Shown here: positions 53,874 to 63,120 of the stretch, piece after piece
Numbering within the stretch: position 1 is the first letter of the stretch
Layout: the number at the start of each line of letters is the position of its first letter
NCBI RefSeq assembly: GCF_002795245.1
Contig: NZ_PGVG01000033.1
Coordinates: 1-64,000 of the forward strand
From: Bradyrhizobium forestalis
GTDB taxonomy: Bacteria; Pseudomonadota; Alphaproteobacteria; Rhizobiales; Xanthobacteraceae
Direction: 5' to 3'
DNA: 64,000 nt
The notes under the pieces: generated by a model
The model's input: only the letters and a program-made list of their open reading frames with translations
What the model was told of the DNA's origin: nothing
The model's database searches: none
Position numbers and translations under genes: made by a program

Positions 53874-53980
53874 CGTCATTCCGGGGCGCGCGTAGCGCGA
53901 ACCCGGAATCCATTTCACCTCACGGACTGCTGCCCGATGGATTCCGGGCTCGACGCTTACGCGTCGCCCCGGAATGACAA
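53874..53980. repeat. Palindromic repeat CGTCATTCCGGGGCG
   Basis: CGTCATTCCGGGGCGCGCGT is mirrored by GCGTCGCCCCGGAATGAC, with CCCGGAATCCAT and ATGGATTCCGGG as inner arms around TTTCACCTCACGGACTGCTG. This is the common alphaproteobacterial GTCATTCCGGGG palindrome. Confidence 0.8.
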
Positions 53981-54119
53981 CGGCGAGCGCTCATCCTTTA
54001 AGCAAATGCACGTCGCAAAGCCGTCGCACAGGGAATAAGCAGACGTCGACAATCGATGTAACCATCTGACTAAACAACAAATTCCATCGCCGCCCGCGCT
54101 CCACCACAATTGTACACAA

Positions 54120-54135
54120 TGGCACGGCGCTTGCA
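54120..54135 (+). promoter_or_regulatory. Sigma-54 promoter
   Basis: TGGCACGGCGCTTGCA matches the -24/-12 consensus TGGCACG-N4-TTGCA; the invariant GG (54121-54122) and GC (54133-54134) are exactly ten bases apart. Transcription should start near 54146, 28 bases before the ATG at 54174. An NtrC-type activator would be expected, but no clear binding site was found upstream. Confidence 0.85.
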
Positions 54136-54173
54136 GAACTCCTGGCCAAGAGAGTTCTCGCGGGGCCTGCGTC

Positions 54174-54872
54174 ATGTTGAACTCAGCCAAGTCGACAAAG
54201 AGCGTCATCAGCGCCGAGCCCGAGCCGATCACGCTCGACTGGCCCGCCACCGCGCTTCTCATCATCGACATGCAGCGCGATTTTCTCGAGCCCGGCGGCT
54301 TCGGCGAAACGCTCGGCAACGACGTCAGCCAACTCGCAGGCGCGGTGAAGCCGATCGGCGCGGTGCTGACAGCGGCGCGCGACACCGGCATGCTGGTCAT
54401 CCACACGCGCGAGGGGCATCTGCCCGATCTCTCCGACGCGCCGCCGGCGAAGGTCGAGCGCGGCGCGCCGAGCCTTCGCATCGGCGATCCCGGTCCGATG
54501 GGGCGCATTCTCATTCGCGGTGAGGCCGGCCACGACATCATCCCCGAGCTCTATCCGCTCGACAGCGAAATCGTGATCGACAAGCCGGGCAAGGGCGCCT
54601 TCTACGCCACCGAGCTCGGCGATGTCCTGGAGAAATACGGCATCGAGAATTTGCTGGTGTGCGGCGTCACGACCGAAGTGTGCGTCAACACCACCGTGCG
54701 CGAGGCCAATGACCGCGGCTATCGCTGCGTCGTCATCTCTGACGGCTGCGCATCCTACTTCCCCGAATTTCACGAGATGGGCCTGAAAATGATCAAGGCC
54801 CAGGGCGGCATCTTCGGCTGGGTTGCGAGCTCAGCCGGGGTCTTGGAGGCGATGAAGGTTTCGACCACATAG
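54174..54872 (+). CDS. Biuret-hydrolase-like isochorismatase-family amidase
   Basis: A 232-residue cysteine hydrolase. The active-site Asp is in LLIIDMQRDFLEPGG, the Lys in DKPGKGAFYAT and the nucleophilic Cys in GVTTEVCVNTT. The stretch GDPGPMGRIL, RGEAGHDIIPELYP and DKPGKG resembles the biuret hydrolase BiuH of Rhizobium. It probably splits biuret or a related carbamoyl amide to release ammonia for nitrogen supply. It is the first gene behind a sigma-54 promoter and is followed by a permease after 11 bases. A role on ureidoacrylate or another amide is an alternative. Confidence 0.8.
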   Translation: MLNSAKSTKSVISAEPEPITLDWPATALLIIDMQRDFLEPGGFGETLGNDVSQLAGAVKPIGAVLTAARDTGMLVIHTREGHLPDLSDAPPAKVERGAPSLRIGDPGPMGRILIRGEAGHDIIPELYPLDSEIVIDKPGKGAFYATELGDVLEKYGIENLLVCGVTTEVCVNTTVREANDRGYRCVVISDGCASYFPEFHEMGLKMIKAQGGIFGWVASSAGVLEAMKVSTT

Positions 54873-54883
54873 GGGGTATTATC

Positions 54884-56551
54884 ATGAGCACATTGACGGG
54901 GACGGCCGGCAGTTCTGATCTGAACAAGTCTGGATTCAAGCCGGCACTATGGACATCGGGCGACTGGAACGCGTTTTTCGGCTTCGGCACCAACATCCTC
55001 GTCAACATGCTGGTGCTCACGGGCCTGTTGCGGTTCGTCCTGAAGATGCCGGATAGTCTCGTGTTCGGCCGCATCCTGCCCGCCTTGGGGCTGATGATGT
55101 GTCTCTCCACCTTCTACTATGCGTACCTCGCCTATCGGCTGGCCCAGAAGACCGGCCGCAACGACGTCTGCGCGCTGCCGTCTGGCGTCAGCGTGCCGCA
55201 CATGTTCATCGTCACCTTCGTGATCATGCTGCCGATCACGCTGAAGACCGGCGATCCGCTCAAGGGCTGGTCGGCGGGCCTCGTCTGGGTGTTCTTCCAG
55301 AGCTTCATTCTCATGATCGGCGGCTTCATCGCGCCGTTCATCCGCAAGATCACGCCGCGCGCGGCGCTGCTCGGCACGCTTGCCGGCGTCTCCGTCACCT
55401 TCATCTCGATGCGGCCGGCGCTGGAGATGTACATGACGCCGCAGATCGGCCTCGTCTGCTTCGCCATCATTTTGGTGAGCTGGTTCGGTGGTGTGAAGTA
55501 TTGGCGCGGCGTTCCCGCCGGACTCGTCGCGATCGCGGCCGGCATGATCATCGCCTGGGGTTCGAACCTGTTCGGGCTCGGTCTCGGCGGCTTGAGCCTC
55601 AAAGGCGTCGGCGCGGCCTTTGCCAATTTTGGTTTCTCGGTACCGATCCCGGCCGTAGGCTATGTCTTCTCCGGCTTCGAGTTCCTCGGCATCATCCTCG
55701 TCACCGCCATTCCGTTCGGCATCTACGACCTCGTCGAGGCCATGGACAATGTCGAGAGCGCGGAGGCTGCCGGCGACGAATATCCGACCACGCGCGTGCT
55801 CACCGCTGACGGCATCGTCAGCCTGATCGGCTGCCTGATGGGCAATCCCTTCATCAACGCCGTCTATATCGGCCATCCCGGCTGGAAGGCGATGGGCGGC
55901 CGCATCGGCTATTCGGCGGCGACCGGCATCATGGTGGTGGTGCTGTCCTGGTTCGGGATCATCTCGGTGCTGCTGGCACTCGTGCCTGTCGTCGCGATCT
56001 CGCCGATCCTGCTCTACATCGGCATGCTGATCGGCGCGCAGGCGTTCCAGACCACGCCGGTCAAGCACGCGCCCGCGATCGTGCTGGCGCTGACCCCGCA
56101 TCTTGCCGCCTGGGCAAAGCTCCAGATCGACACGATGCTCGGCTCCACCATGAACGCGGCGGCAACCGTCGGCGGATTGGCGGCCGACAAGGCCGATGCG
56201 GTCAAGGCCGCCGCGATCGCTGCGCTGCCGCAGCAGGGCGTGTTCTATCACGGTCTCGAGGTGATGGGTGGCGGCTCGATCCTCGGCGGTCTCGTGCTGG
56301 GCGCGATCGGCGTCTTCATCATCGAGCGCGACTTCGAGAAAGCCTCGGCCTTCGCACTGGTCGGTGCGGTGCTGACCTACTTCGGCTTCATGCACGGCGA
56401 GGCCGTCGGCATCGGTGGCGGCTTTGGCGTGACGCCCGCAGTCGCGTTCACCTACGCCGTGATGGCGGCTGGCCTGTTCGCCGCCGGCAAGCTCGGCGCC
56501 AGCGAACCCTATGCCGCGCATCCGGAGATGTCGGCCGCGCCGGCGGAGTAG
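54884..56551 (+). CDS. NCS2-like permease
   Basis: A 555-residue membrane transporter with about twelve to fourteen helices. FFGFGTNILVNMLVLTGLL at the start and the GGGSILGGLVLGA segment resemble the NCS2/AzgA-like permeases; NPFINAVYIGHPGWKAMGGR is where the NCS2 signature sits. It likely imports a nitrogen-containing compound such as a urea derivative or purine. GGGGG precedes the ATG. It is cotranscribed with the amidase, so the substrate is probably that of the enzyme or its precursor (inference). Confidence 0.85.
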   Translation: MSTLTGTAGSSDLNKSGFKPALWTSGDWNAFFGFGTNILVNMLVLTGLLRFVLKMPDSLVFGRILPALGLMMCLSTFYYAYLAYRLAQKTGRNDVCALPSGVSVPHMFIVTFVIMLPITLKTGDPLKGWSAGLVWVFFQSFILMIGGFIAPFIRKITPRAALLGTLAGVSVTFISMRPALEMYMTPQIGLVCFAIILVSWFGGVKYWRGVPAGLVAIAAGMIIAWGSNLFGLGLGGLSLKGVGAAFANFGFSVPIPAVGYVFSGFEFLGIILVTAIPFGIYDLVEAMDNVESAEAAGDEYPTTRVLTADGIVSLIGCLMGNPFINAVYIGHPGWKAMGGRIGYSAATGIMVVVLSWFGIISVLLALVPVVAISPILLYIGMLIGAQAFQTTPVKHAPAIVLALTPHLAAWAKLQIDTMLGSTMNAAATVGGLAADKADAVKAAAIAALPQQGVFYHGLEVMGGGSILGGLVLGAIGVFIIERDFEKASAFALVGAVLTYFGFMHGEAVGIGGGFGVTPAVAFTYAVMAAGLFAAGKLGASEPYAAHPEMSAAPAE

Positions 56552-56572
56552 GTGCGGCTTTCACTTCGAGGA

Positions 56573-56598
56573 AACGGCCGGGCGACGTCCCGGCCGTT
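56573..56598. terminator. Bidirectional terminator-like hairpin
   Basis: AACGGCCGGG-CGACGT-CCCGGCCGTT is a perfect ten-base stem in the 53-base gap between the convergent permease and soxA. T runs on either side are short, so termination efficiency is uncertain. Confidence 0.5.
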
Positions 56599-56604
56599 GC
56601 GGTT

Positions 56605-57387
56605 TCAGGGCCGCACCGCCGGCGTCTCCATCGGCAGGCCATGAGCCCGCGACATCAGATAGAGCTCGAGCGCGACCAGCTCGGGTGAACCATAGTCATA
56701 GGCTTGGGCGCGAACGCCGCTCATGCAGCTGCGCAGCCGCCGCTCCAGCGAGCCCAGCGTCTGCCATTCCAGCCGATAGAGCGGATAGCCGGTCGGCTGC
56801 GCTTGGGTGATCGGCGCGCCGGCGAGGCGCTTGTCGAAATTGTCGTCGTGGCAGTTGGTGCAGGCGAGGTTGAGCTGGCCTGCGCGCTGCATGTACAGCA
56901 CGCGGCCCTGCTCGACAAAGGGCTTGGCTTGCGGATCGTCACCGGCCGTGATCGGGGTGCCGCGCGACTGGTGGGCGATGAAGGCGGACAATGCGAGCAG
57001 ATCACGGCTCTCATAGGGCAGCGGCGTCGCCTGCTGATGATTGGCGCGGCAGAGAATGATCCGCTGATCGAGCGTGACGGGACGGCCGAGGGCCTTGTCG
57101 AAGGCGGGATAGCGCGCCGCGACGCCCTTCATGCTGCTCTGCGCATCGCCATGACAATCGGCGCAGGCTTTGTCGGCGCTGCCGATCTTCTTCGCCCACA
57201 ACGCCTCGCCGTCGAGCACGAACAGCATTCCCGGATTGGAGGTGTCGTCGTCCTGCATCGCGCGCGTGTCGGCCCCCATGAAGGCATAGCCGGACCGGCG
57301 CGCATCGGGCGGGATTTCACCGGCGAGCAGGACAGGGGCCGCCGCGGCGAGCAATGTCGCCGCGGCTATCGCGCGCCAAGAAATCAT
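56605..57387 (-). CDS. soxA: SoxA, diheme c-type cytochrome of thiosulfate oxidation
   Basis: A 260-residue periplasmic cytochrome. A signal peptide of about 22 residues precedes two heme motifs, CADCH (75-79) and CTNCH (176-180), and the active-site Cys at 221 (RLRSC). This is the diheme form. SoxAX links sulfane sulfur to the SoxY carrier. The ATG overlaps the soxZ stop by four bases; it is the last gene of the leftward cluster. Confidence 0.9.
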   Translation of the reverse strand: MISWRAIAAATLLAAAAPVLLAGEIPPDARRSGYAFMGADTRAMQDDDTSNPGMLFVLDGEALWAKKIGSADKACADCHGDAQSSMKGVAARYPAFDKALGRPVTLDQRIILCRANHQQATPLPYESRDLLALSAFIAHQSRGTPITAGDDPQAKPFVEQGRVLYMQRAGQLNLACTNCHDDNFDKRLAGAPITQAQPTGYPLYRLEWQTLGSLERRLRSCMSGVRAQAYDYGSPELVALELYLMSRAHGLPMETPAVRP

Positions 57388-57701
57388 TCGACCGTGATCG
57401 ATGCCGATGCGGTGGACGAATAGCCGTTGTCGCCGATCCACTCGAACTCGAACTTGCCGCTCTCCTTGGCCACCGTGAAGAAGGAGAGGTAAGGATTGGC
57501 CGCGATCGCCGGAAACAGATCTGCGCGAAAGACCTCGGCGCCGTTGTAGCGGCAAATGAAGCTCGTGATGATGTTGCGCGGCACCAGCTTGCCGTCGGCG
57601 GTGTGGCGGAAACCGGTCTCCATGATGTGCGAGGTCAGCGTGCGGATCTCGATGATGTCGCCGCGTTTGGCCTTCGAGGGAACGTTGATGAGGGCGGCCA
57701 T
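57384..57701 (-). CDS. soxZ: SoxZ, sulfur carrier partner
   Basis: A 105-residue immunoglobulin-like protein with no signal peptide, as usual for SoxZ, which is exported bound to SoxY. It reads AALINVPSKAKRGDIIEIRT, then SHIMETGFR and IITSFICRYNGAEVF. It forms the SoxYZ complex that carries sulfur intermediates. It overlaps soxA by four bases and shares one base with the soxY stop. Confidence 0.92.
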   Translation of the reverse strand: MAALINVPSKAKRGDIIEIRTLTSHIMETGFRHTADGKLVPRNIITSFICRYNGAEVFRADLFPAIAANPYLSFFTVAKESGKFEFEWIGDNGYSSTASASITVE

Positions 57702-58168
57702 CAGTTCATCTCCTCGGTGCAGGCGGCCAGCGTCACGACGACGTCGGCGGCAATTTGCCAGAACGTGTCGTCGGAGAGGCGGGCGATCGCGACCACCTTC
57801 TGGGTGTCGGCGAGCCGAATTCGCGTCGAGACCTGGGCCCGGCCGGAGGCGGGACCGAGATGGAAATTGCCGATGTTCGGCTGCGGGTTCTTCTCGTTGA
57901 AGACGTGGATGCTCTTGACGTGGTCGTCCGCCGTCATGGGACTGGCAACGCTCACCGTCATCGGCACCGTGTTGCCGTTCTCGACCAGTGGCGGAATGTC
58001 GAGCTTGACCCTGCCAGTGTGAATCTGTGCTTCACCGACGACGTTGCGGATCGCGGTGTTGAGCATCGCCGGTGTTGCTTCGAGCGGCCGCAGCGAGACG
58101 ATCGGGATCGTGCCGGCGACTGTCACGCCTCCGGCGAGGTTCAGGAATTGTCGTCGCGTAGTTGGCAT
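57701..58168 (-). CDS. soxY: SoxY-like sulfur carrier with altered C-terminus
   Basis: A 155-residue protein of the SoxY family. A Tat signal TTRRQFLNLAGG precedes the immunoglobulin-like domain, which includes FNEKNPQPNIGNFHL and STRIRLADTQKVVAIARL. The usual C-terminal GGCGG swinging arm is replaced: the end is TLAACTEEMN, with one Cys at position 150, five residues from the end. The stop overlaps the soxZ start, which argues against a late frameshift. Carrier function would need this Cys to work in a different context. Confidence 0.85.
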   Translation of the reverse strand: MPTTRRQFLNLAGGVTVAGTIPIVSLRPLEATPAMLNTAIRNVVGEAQIHTGRVKLDIPPLVENGNTVPMTVSVASPMTADDHVKSIHVFNEKNPQPNIGNFHLGPASGRAQVSTRIRLADTQKVVAIARLSDDTFWQIAADVVVTLAACTEEMN

Positions 58169-58172
58169 GAAC

Positions 58173-58802
58173 TCAGTCCCGAAGCGTTGCAAGAAAAGCC
58201 ACGATGTCCTCGATCTCCGCAGCCGACAATATCGGCTTGCCGGCGAAGTTACGTCCGACGCGGACGAGGCCGTCGTTGCGATAGTAGGACGGCATGATGG
58301 TGTCCGGATTGAAGCGCGAGGCATCGACCAGTCGAAGCCGCAACTGGCTCACCGACCACCGGTTCCCGGTGCCGGTGAGATCAGGCGCAAGGTCGCCCTG
58401 AAACCGGGTCTCCGGGAATGGGCCGGAATGGCAGAGGATGCAGGTCGTGGTGCGCGCTAGCACCAACGCGCGGCCGCGCGCGGCATCGCCGGGTGAGCCT
58501 GTGAGTGAAACGGGAATGCCATCGCCGATGATTGTGTAGGGCAAGAGCTTGTTCGCTTGGGTGGGCAAGACGAAGGCGAGGCTCGCTACGATGCATGCCG
58601 CAATTGCAGGTATTGGATGGAATGACTGAGATCGCCGCGCACTCCTCTTGCCTCTCCCGCTTGCGGGAGAGGCCGCCGCGAAGCGGCGGGTGAGGGCTCT
58701 TCCCTCTTGGGGATTTTCGCTTGTGGAGAAACCCTCTCCCCAACCCTCCCCCGCAGGCGGGGGAGGGGGCGCACCGCGTTCATGGCGACGGCTTGGTTTC
58801 AT
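58173..58802 (-). CDS. soxX: SoxX, monoheme cytochrome (start disrupted by a repeat)
   Basis: The last 135 or so residues are a SoxX-type cytochrome: signal-like PAIAACIVASLAFVLPTQA, then heme motif CILCH and a likely Met ligand in DTIMPSYY. It pairs with SoxA. No start codon lies between the palindromic repeat (58651-58775) and the signal peptide. The only ATG in frame is at 58802, which would add about 65 residues encoded by the repeat. Either a rare start codon such as ATT is used, or the repeat was inserted and is translated. The coordinates given are the whole open frame. Confidence 0.7.
   Translation of the reverse strand: MKPSRRHERGAPPPPPAGEGWGEGFSTSENPQEGRALTRRFAAASPASGRGKRSARRSQSFHPIPAIAACIVASLAFVLPTQANKLLPYTIIGDGIPVSLTGSPGDAARGRALVLARTTTCILCHSGPFPETRFQGDLAPDLTGTGNRWSVSQLRLRLVDASRFNPDTIMPSYYRNDGLVRVGRNFAGKPILSAAEIEDIVAFLATLRD
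58651..58775. repeat. Paired-hairpin repeat (CTCTCCCGC family), copy 4, within soxX frame
   Basis: Left hairpin CTCTCCCGCTTGCGGGAGAG, GGGTGAGGGCT core, AACCCTCTCCCCAACC and right hairpin CTCCCCCGCAGGCGGGGGAG. It lies between the FCSD stop and the soxX signal peptide, inside the open frame of soxX. Confidence 0.85.
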
Positions 58803-58808
58803 GATGCG

Positions 58809-60080
58809 TCAGCCAAAACAATCCGCGGTGATGATCCGAAACCAGCGCTCGGCTTCAGCTGCCTCCCGGGCGCGCAATTCGCGCGGAGCGTCGACCGGGC
58901 TCGTGGCGCCGCCCTCGACCTCGGCGAAGATGTCGTCCTTCGGCTGGTAGTTGCCGGTGAGCGAGAAGCCGTAGCCCGGGGCGACAATGTTGTAGCAGAC
59001 GCCTGTGAGCCGCGGCGTCTCCGGCGCGCGGCCCGCGAGCAGATTGACGATCGCGCCAGCGCAGGCCTTGCCCTGCGCGCTCGCAGCCGATGCCGATTTG
59101 GGGATGCCGCCGCCGAGGCAGGCATCGCCAATGACGTGGATGTCTTTGACGAGTTTCGACTCGAAGGTGGTGGGATCGATCGGGCACCAGCCGGTCGCAT
59201 CCGCAGTGCCTGCGATCGCGGCAACGCGCCCGGCGCGCTGCGGCGGGATGACGTTGGCGACATCCGGGGTGTAGTTGCCGAACTCGGTGATGATGGTCTT
59301 GGTCGAAGGATCCACGGATGTCACGCGGCCGCCCTGTGACAGTGCGACGCGCTCGATCATGTCGCCGTAGAGCTCCTTCCACGCCTTTTCGAACAGCCGC
59401 TGCTGGGAGAAATTGTCCTTGGCATCGAGGATCAGAACTTTCGAGCGCGGCTTCTTTGCCTTCAGGTAATGCGCGATCAGGCCGGCGCGCTCATAAGGCG
59501 CAGGCGGACAGCGTGAGGGATTGGCCGGGATTGCAATGGCGACCGTGCCGCCGTCCGCCATCGCTTCCAATTGCCTGCGCAGCAAAAGCGTTTGCGCGCC
59601 GGCCTTCCAGGCGTGCGGCATCGTCTCTGACGCTGCATCGTCATAGCCGGGCAGGGCTTCGAGATGGAAGTCGATGCCGGGCGAGAGCACGAGCCGGTCA
59701 TAGCCAAACGTGCCGCCATCGCCTGTCGTCAGCCCACGCTTGTGCGTGTCAATGGTCGTCGCAGCCTGAGCGACGATGTTGATACCCTCGGCGGCGAGCT
59801 TGTCGTAGCCGAACTGCTGCGCCTCGATCTCGCGCAGGCCCGCGATCACCTCGTTGCTGAAGGGGCAGGAGATGTAGCTCTTGCTCGGCTCGATCAGCGT
59901 GACCTGCAATTTCGCGTCGGCGCGCTTGAGCGCACGCGCACAGGCCGCGCCGCCAAAGCCGCCGCCGACCACGACGATCTGGCCCGCCGATTGCGCACGC
60001 AGGATCGAAGGTGCAGCGAGTGATGTAGCCGCGGCGGTGATGCCGAGGACGGCATTCCGCCGTGTCACCGGCACGTTCAT
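58809..60080 (-). CDS. Sulfide dehydrogenase flavoprotein (FCSD flavin subunit)
   Basis: A 423-residue flavocytochrome c sulfide dehydrogenase flavoprotein. A Tat signal TRRNAVLGITAAATSLAAP is followed by the FAD fold IVVVGGGFGGAACARAL. Cys72 in ISCPFSNEVI is the expected covalent FAD site, and Cys191 (RCPPAPYERA) and Cys362 (GVCYNIVAPGYG) form the redox-active disulfide. It oxidises sulfide or polysulfide in the periplasm and would pass electrons to a cytochrome c; the SoxX and SoxA cytochromes are close, while a dedicated cytochrome subunit is absent. Confidence 0.9.
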   Translation of the reverse strand: MNVPVTRRNAVLGITAAATSLAAPSILRAQSAGQIVVVGGGFGGAACARALKRADAKLQVTLIEPSKSYISCPFSNEVIAGLREIEAQQFGYDKLAAEGINIVAQAATTIDTHKRGLTTGDGGTFGYDRLVLSPGIDFHLEALPGYDDAASETMPHAWKAGAQTLLLRRQLEAMADGGTVAIAIPANPSRCPPAPYERAGLIAHYLKAKKPRSKVLILDAKDNFSQQRLFEKAWKELYGDMIERVALSQGGRVTSVDPSTKTIITEFGNYTPDVANVIPPQRAGRVAAIAGTADATGWCPIDPTTFESKLVKDIHVIGDACLGGGIPKSASAASAQGKACAGAIVNLLAGRAPETPRLTGVCYNIVAPGYGFSLTGNYQPKDDIFAEVEGGATSPVDAPRELRAREAAEAERWFRIITADCFG

Positions 60081-60133
60081 GAGGCTTGCCCGGGAAAATG
60101 CCGCGGCGGCCGACACGGCCGCCGCGGCGTCTC

Positions 60134-62320
60134 TTACGCGAAGGTGATGTTCTGGTCGCGCAGCGGCACCGAGCGGACGCGCTTGCCGGTCGCGGCGAAG
60201 TACGCGTTCAGCACCGCCGGCGCCGCGACGCCGATGGTCGGCTCGCCGACACCGCCCCAGAAGCCGCCGCTCGGCACCATCACCGTCTCCACCTTCGGCA
60301 TCTCGTTGATGCGCATCGAGTTGTAGGTGTCGAAGTTGGTCTGCTCGATCTTGCCGTCCTTGACGGTGCAGCCGCCATAGAACAGCGCCGAGAGTCCATA
60401 GACGAAGGAGCCCGCGACCTGCCGCTCGACCTGCGCCGGATTGACGACGTAGCCCGGATCGGTGGAGGCGACGATGCGATGCACCTTGATCTTGCTGCCG
60501 TCGGTCACCGAGATCTCGGCGGCGCCGGCGACATAGCTGCCGTAGCCCATGACCTGGGCGATGCCGCGATAGACGCCCTGCGGCGCCGGCGTGCTCCAGC
60601 CGATCTTCTCGGCCACCGCATTGAGCACCGCGAGGTGCTTGGGATGATTGCCCATCAGCTTGCGGCGGAATTCGAGCGGGTCCTGGCCTGCGGCCTGGGC
60701 CAGCTCGTCCATGAAGCATTCCATGTAGATCGCATTGTGATTGACGTTGACGCCGCGCCAGAAACCCGGCGGAACGTGCGGGTTGCGCATCGCATGCTCG
60801 ACCAGAAGGTTCGGCACCGAATAGCCGACCGCGGCCTCGCCGGATTGGGCGACGCCCTGGAAGGCCGCCGGATCCATGCCGTTCTGCAGCGCTTCGGGGC
60901 GCAGCGAGAACAGGATCGATTGCCCGGACAGGCGGTAGTGCAGCGCGATCAGATTGTCGTTGGCGTCGAATGCGCCGGTCATCTTGCACTGGGTGATGGG
61001 GTGATACCGGCCGTGCGCCATGTCCTCTTCGCGCGACCAGAGCAGCTTGATCGGCGTGCCCGGCATCTGCTTCGCGATGATGACGGCCTGGCGGACATAG
61101 TCGGTCTGGCCGCGCCGGCCGAAGCCGCCGCCGAGCATCACCTTGTGCACGTCACACTTCTCGGCCGGCAGGCCGGACGCCTCCAGCACCGCCGCGAAGG
61201 CCGCCTCGCCATTCTGCGTGCCACACCAGACCTCGCATTTGTCCGCCGTGTAGAGCGCGGTCGCGTTCATCGGCTCCATGGTGGCGTGGTTCTGGTAGGG
61301 ATAGCTGTAGACGGCCTCGACCTTCCTGGCGGCGCCGGCGATCGCGGCTTTCGCGTCGCCGTTCTTGTTGCCGACATAGGCCGGCTGCGAATCGTCGAGC
61401 CCCTCGGCCAGCCATTTCGCAATCGAGGCGCTGGAGACTTTGGCGTTGTCACCTTCGTCCCAGGTGATCGGCAGCGCCTCCAGCGCGGTCTTGGCGTGCC
61501 ACCAGGTGTCGGCGACAACTGCGACGGCGGTGTCGCCGACCTTGACGACCTTCTTGACGCCTTTCATCCCGGCGATCTTGGCTTCGTCAAAGCTCTTCAG
61601 CTTGCCGCCGAAAACCGGGCAGTCCTTGATCGCGGCGTTCAGCATGCCCGGCAGCTTGACGTCAGCGCCGTAGATCATGGCGCCGGTGGTCTTGTCGACG
61701 GTGTCGAGCCGCTTCACGCCCTTGCCGATCAGCTTCCAGTCCTTCGGATCCTTCAGCTTGACGTCCGCCGGCGGCGTCAGCTTCGCCGCAGCCTCGGCGA
61801 CCTTGCCATAGGTCGTGGTCCGGCCCGAGGGCTTATGGGTGATGACGCTGTTCGCGGCCGTGCATTCGGACGCCGGCACCTTCCACGCATCGGCGGCGGC
61901 CTGGATCAGCATCACGCGCGCGGTGGCGCCGCCCTTGCGGACATAGTCCTGCGAGGAGCGGATGCCGCGGCTGCCGCCGGTCGAGAAATCGCCCCAGACG
62001 CGCTTGCGGGCGACGCTCTGGCCGGGGGTCGGATATTCGGTCGTGACCTTGGTCCAGTCGCATTCGAGCTCCTCGGCGACGAGCTGGGCGAGACCGGTCA
62101 GCGAGCCCTGGCCCATCTCGGAGCGGGCGATGCGGATCACCACGGTGTCATCGGGCCTGACCACGACCCAGGCGCCGATCTCGGGCGAGCCGTCGGCGGC
62201 GCGGACCACGGCGGGGCCGCCGAAGGGGATGTCGAGACCGATGGCGAGGCCGGCACCGACCGCGGCCGTGCCGATGACGAAGGCGCGGCGGTTGAGCCGC
62301 GGCGAGATATGCTTGTTCAT
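60134..62320 (-). CDS. Xanthine-oxidase-family molybdenum hydroxylase, large subunit
   Basis: A 728-residue molybdopterin-binding subunit. A Tat signal NRRAFVIGTAAVGAGLAIG shows it is exported. The molybdenum-site segments are SEMGQGSLTGLAQLVAEEL, GGGFGRRGQTDY near residue 400 and the catalytic glutamate in GGVGEPTIG near 690. It resembles isoquinoline 1-oxidoreductase and aldehyde oxidase beta subunits. It hydroxylates an aldehyde or N-heterocycle with water. It lies 53 bases before the FCSD gene on the same strand and 12 bases after the iron-sulfur subunit. Confidence 0.9.
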   Translation of the reverse strand: MNKHISPRLNRRAFVIGTAAVGAGLAIGLDIPFGGPAVVRAADGSPEIGAWVVVRPDDTVVIRIARSEMGQGSLTGLAQLVAEELECDWTKVTTEYPTPGQSVARKRVWGDFSTGGSRGIRSSQDYVRKGGATARVMLIQAAADAWKVPASECTAANSVITHKPSGRTTTYGKVAEAAAKLTPPADVKLKDPKDWKLIGKGVKRLDTVDKTTGAMIYGADVKLPGMLNAAIKDCPVFGGKLKSFDEAKIAGMKGVKKVVKVGDTAVAVVADTWWHAKTALEALPITWDEGDNAKVSSASIAKWLAEGLDDSQPAYVGNKNGDAKAAIAGAARKVEAVYSYPYQNHATMEPMNATALYTADKCEVWCGTQNGEAAFAAVLEASGLPAEKCDVHKVMLGGGFGRRGQTDYVRQAVIIAKQMPGTPIKLLWSREEDMAHGRYHPITQCKMTGAFDANDNLIALHYRLSGQSILFSLRPEALQNGMDPAAFQGVAQSGEAAVGYSVPNLLVEHAMRNPHVPPGFWRGVNVNHNAIYMECFMDELAQAAGQDPLEFRRKLMGNHPKHLAVLNAVAEKIGWSTPAPQGVYRGIAQVMGYGSYVAGAAEISVTDGSKIKVHRIVASTDPGYVVNPAQVERQVAGSFVYGLSALFYGGCTVKDGKIEQTNFDTYNSMRINEMPKVETVMVPSGGFWGGVGEPTIGVAAPAVLNAYFAATGKRVRSVPLRDQNITFA

Positions 62321-62332
62321 GTGGGGATTTCC

Positions 62333-62782
<450 letters not shown>

Positions 62783-63120
62783 CGCAGTCCCCTGATTGGC
62801 CCAATCCACCGATTGAACTCAGGGGCGCAATGTGTCCGGCAAACTGGAACGGTTCAAATCAACAGTCCGAGGGGTGGCCGGGATGCATGGCACTGCCGCT
62901 TTGGAGTATGGACCGGGGCGTTGTTTTGCCTCATCCCTTCGCAATCGATTCGGATTGGCGCCCCTTCCATGCGCGCCAATCCGCGGCTTTAGGCGACGTC
63001 CGGCCGTGAAGGTCGGTTCCCGACCGGATCGCGGCTTGAACAGTGGCGACAGTTTGTCACTTTTGCCGGGGTGCAAGACGCGGGCGCTTTGGTACACTGC
63101 GCCGACGCAAAAGGAGTTCC
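62783..63120. other. 338-base divergent intergenic region
   Basis: This gap lies between the leftward molybdenum hydroxylase/sox cluster and the rightward radical SAM gene, so both promoters should be here. A TACACT at 63093-63098 could be a -10 element for the radical SAM gene, but its -35 is poor. A GGTTCAAATC at 62850 resembles a tRNA T-loop by chance. No small gene or repeat is supported. Confidence 0.4.

Noticed and set aside
62845..62862. GGTTCAAATC resembling a tRNA T-loop
   Set aside because: No matching acceptor, D or anticodon stems can be folded around it.
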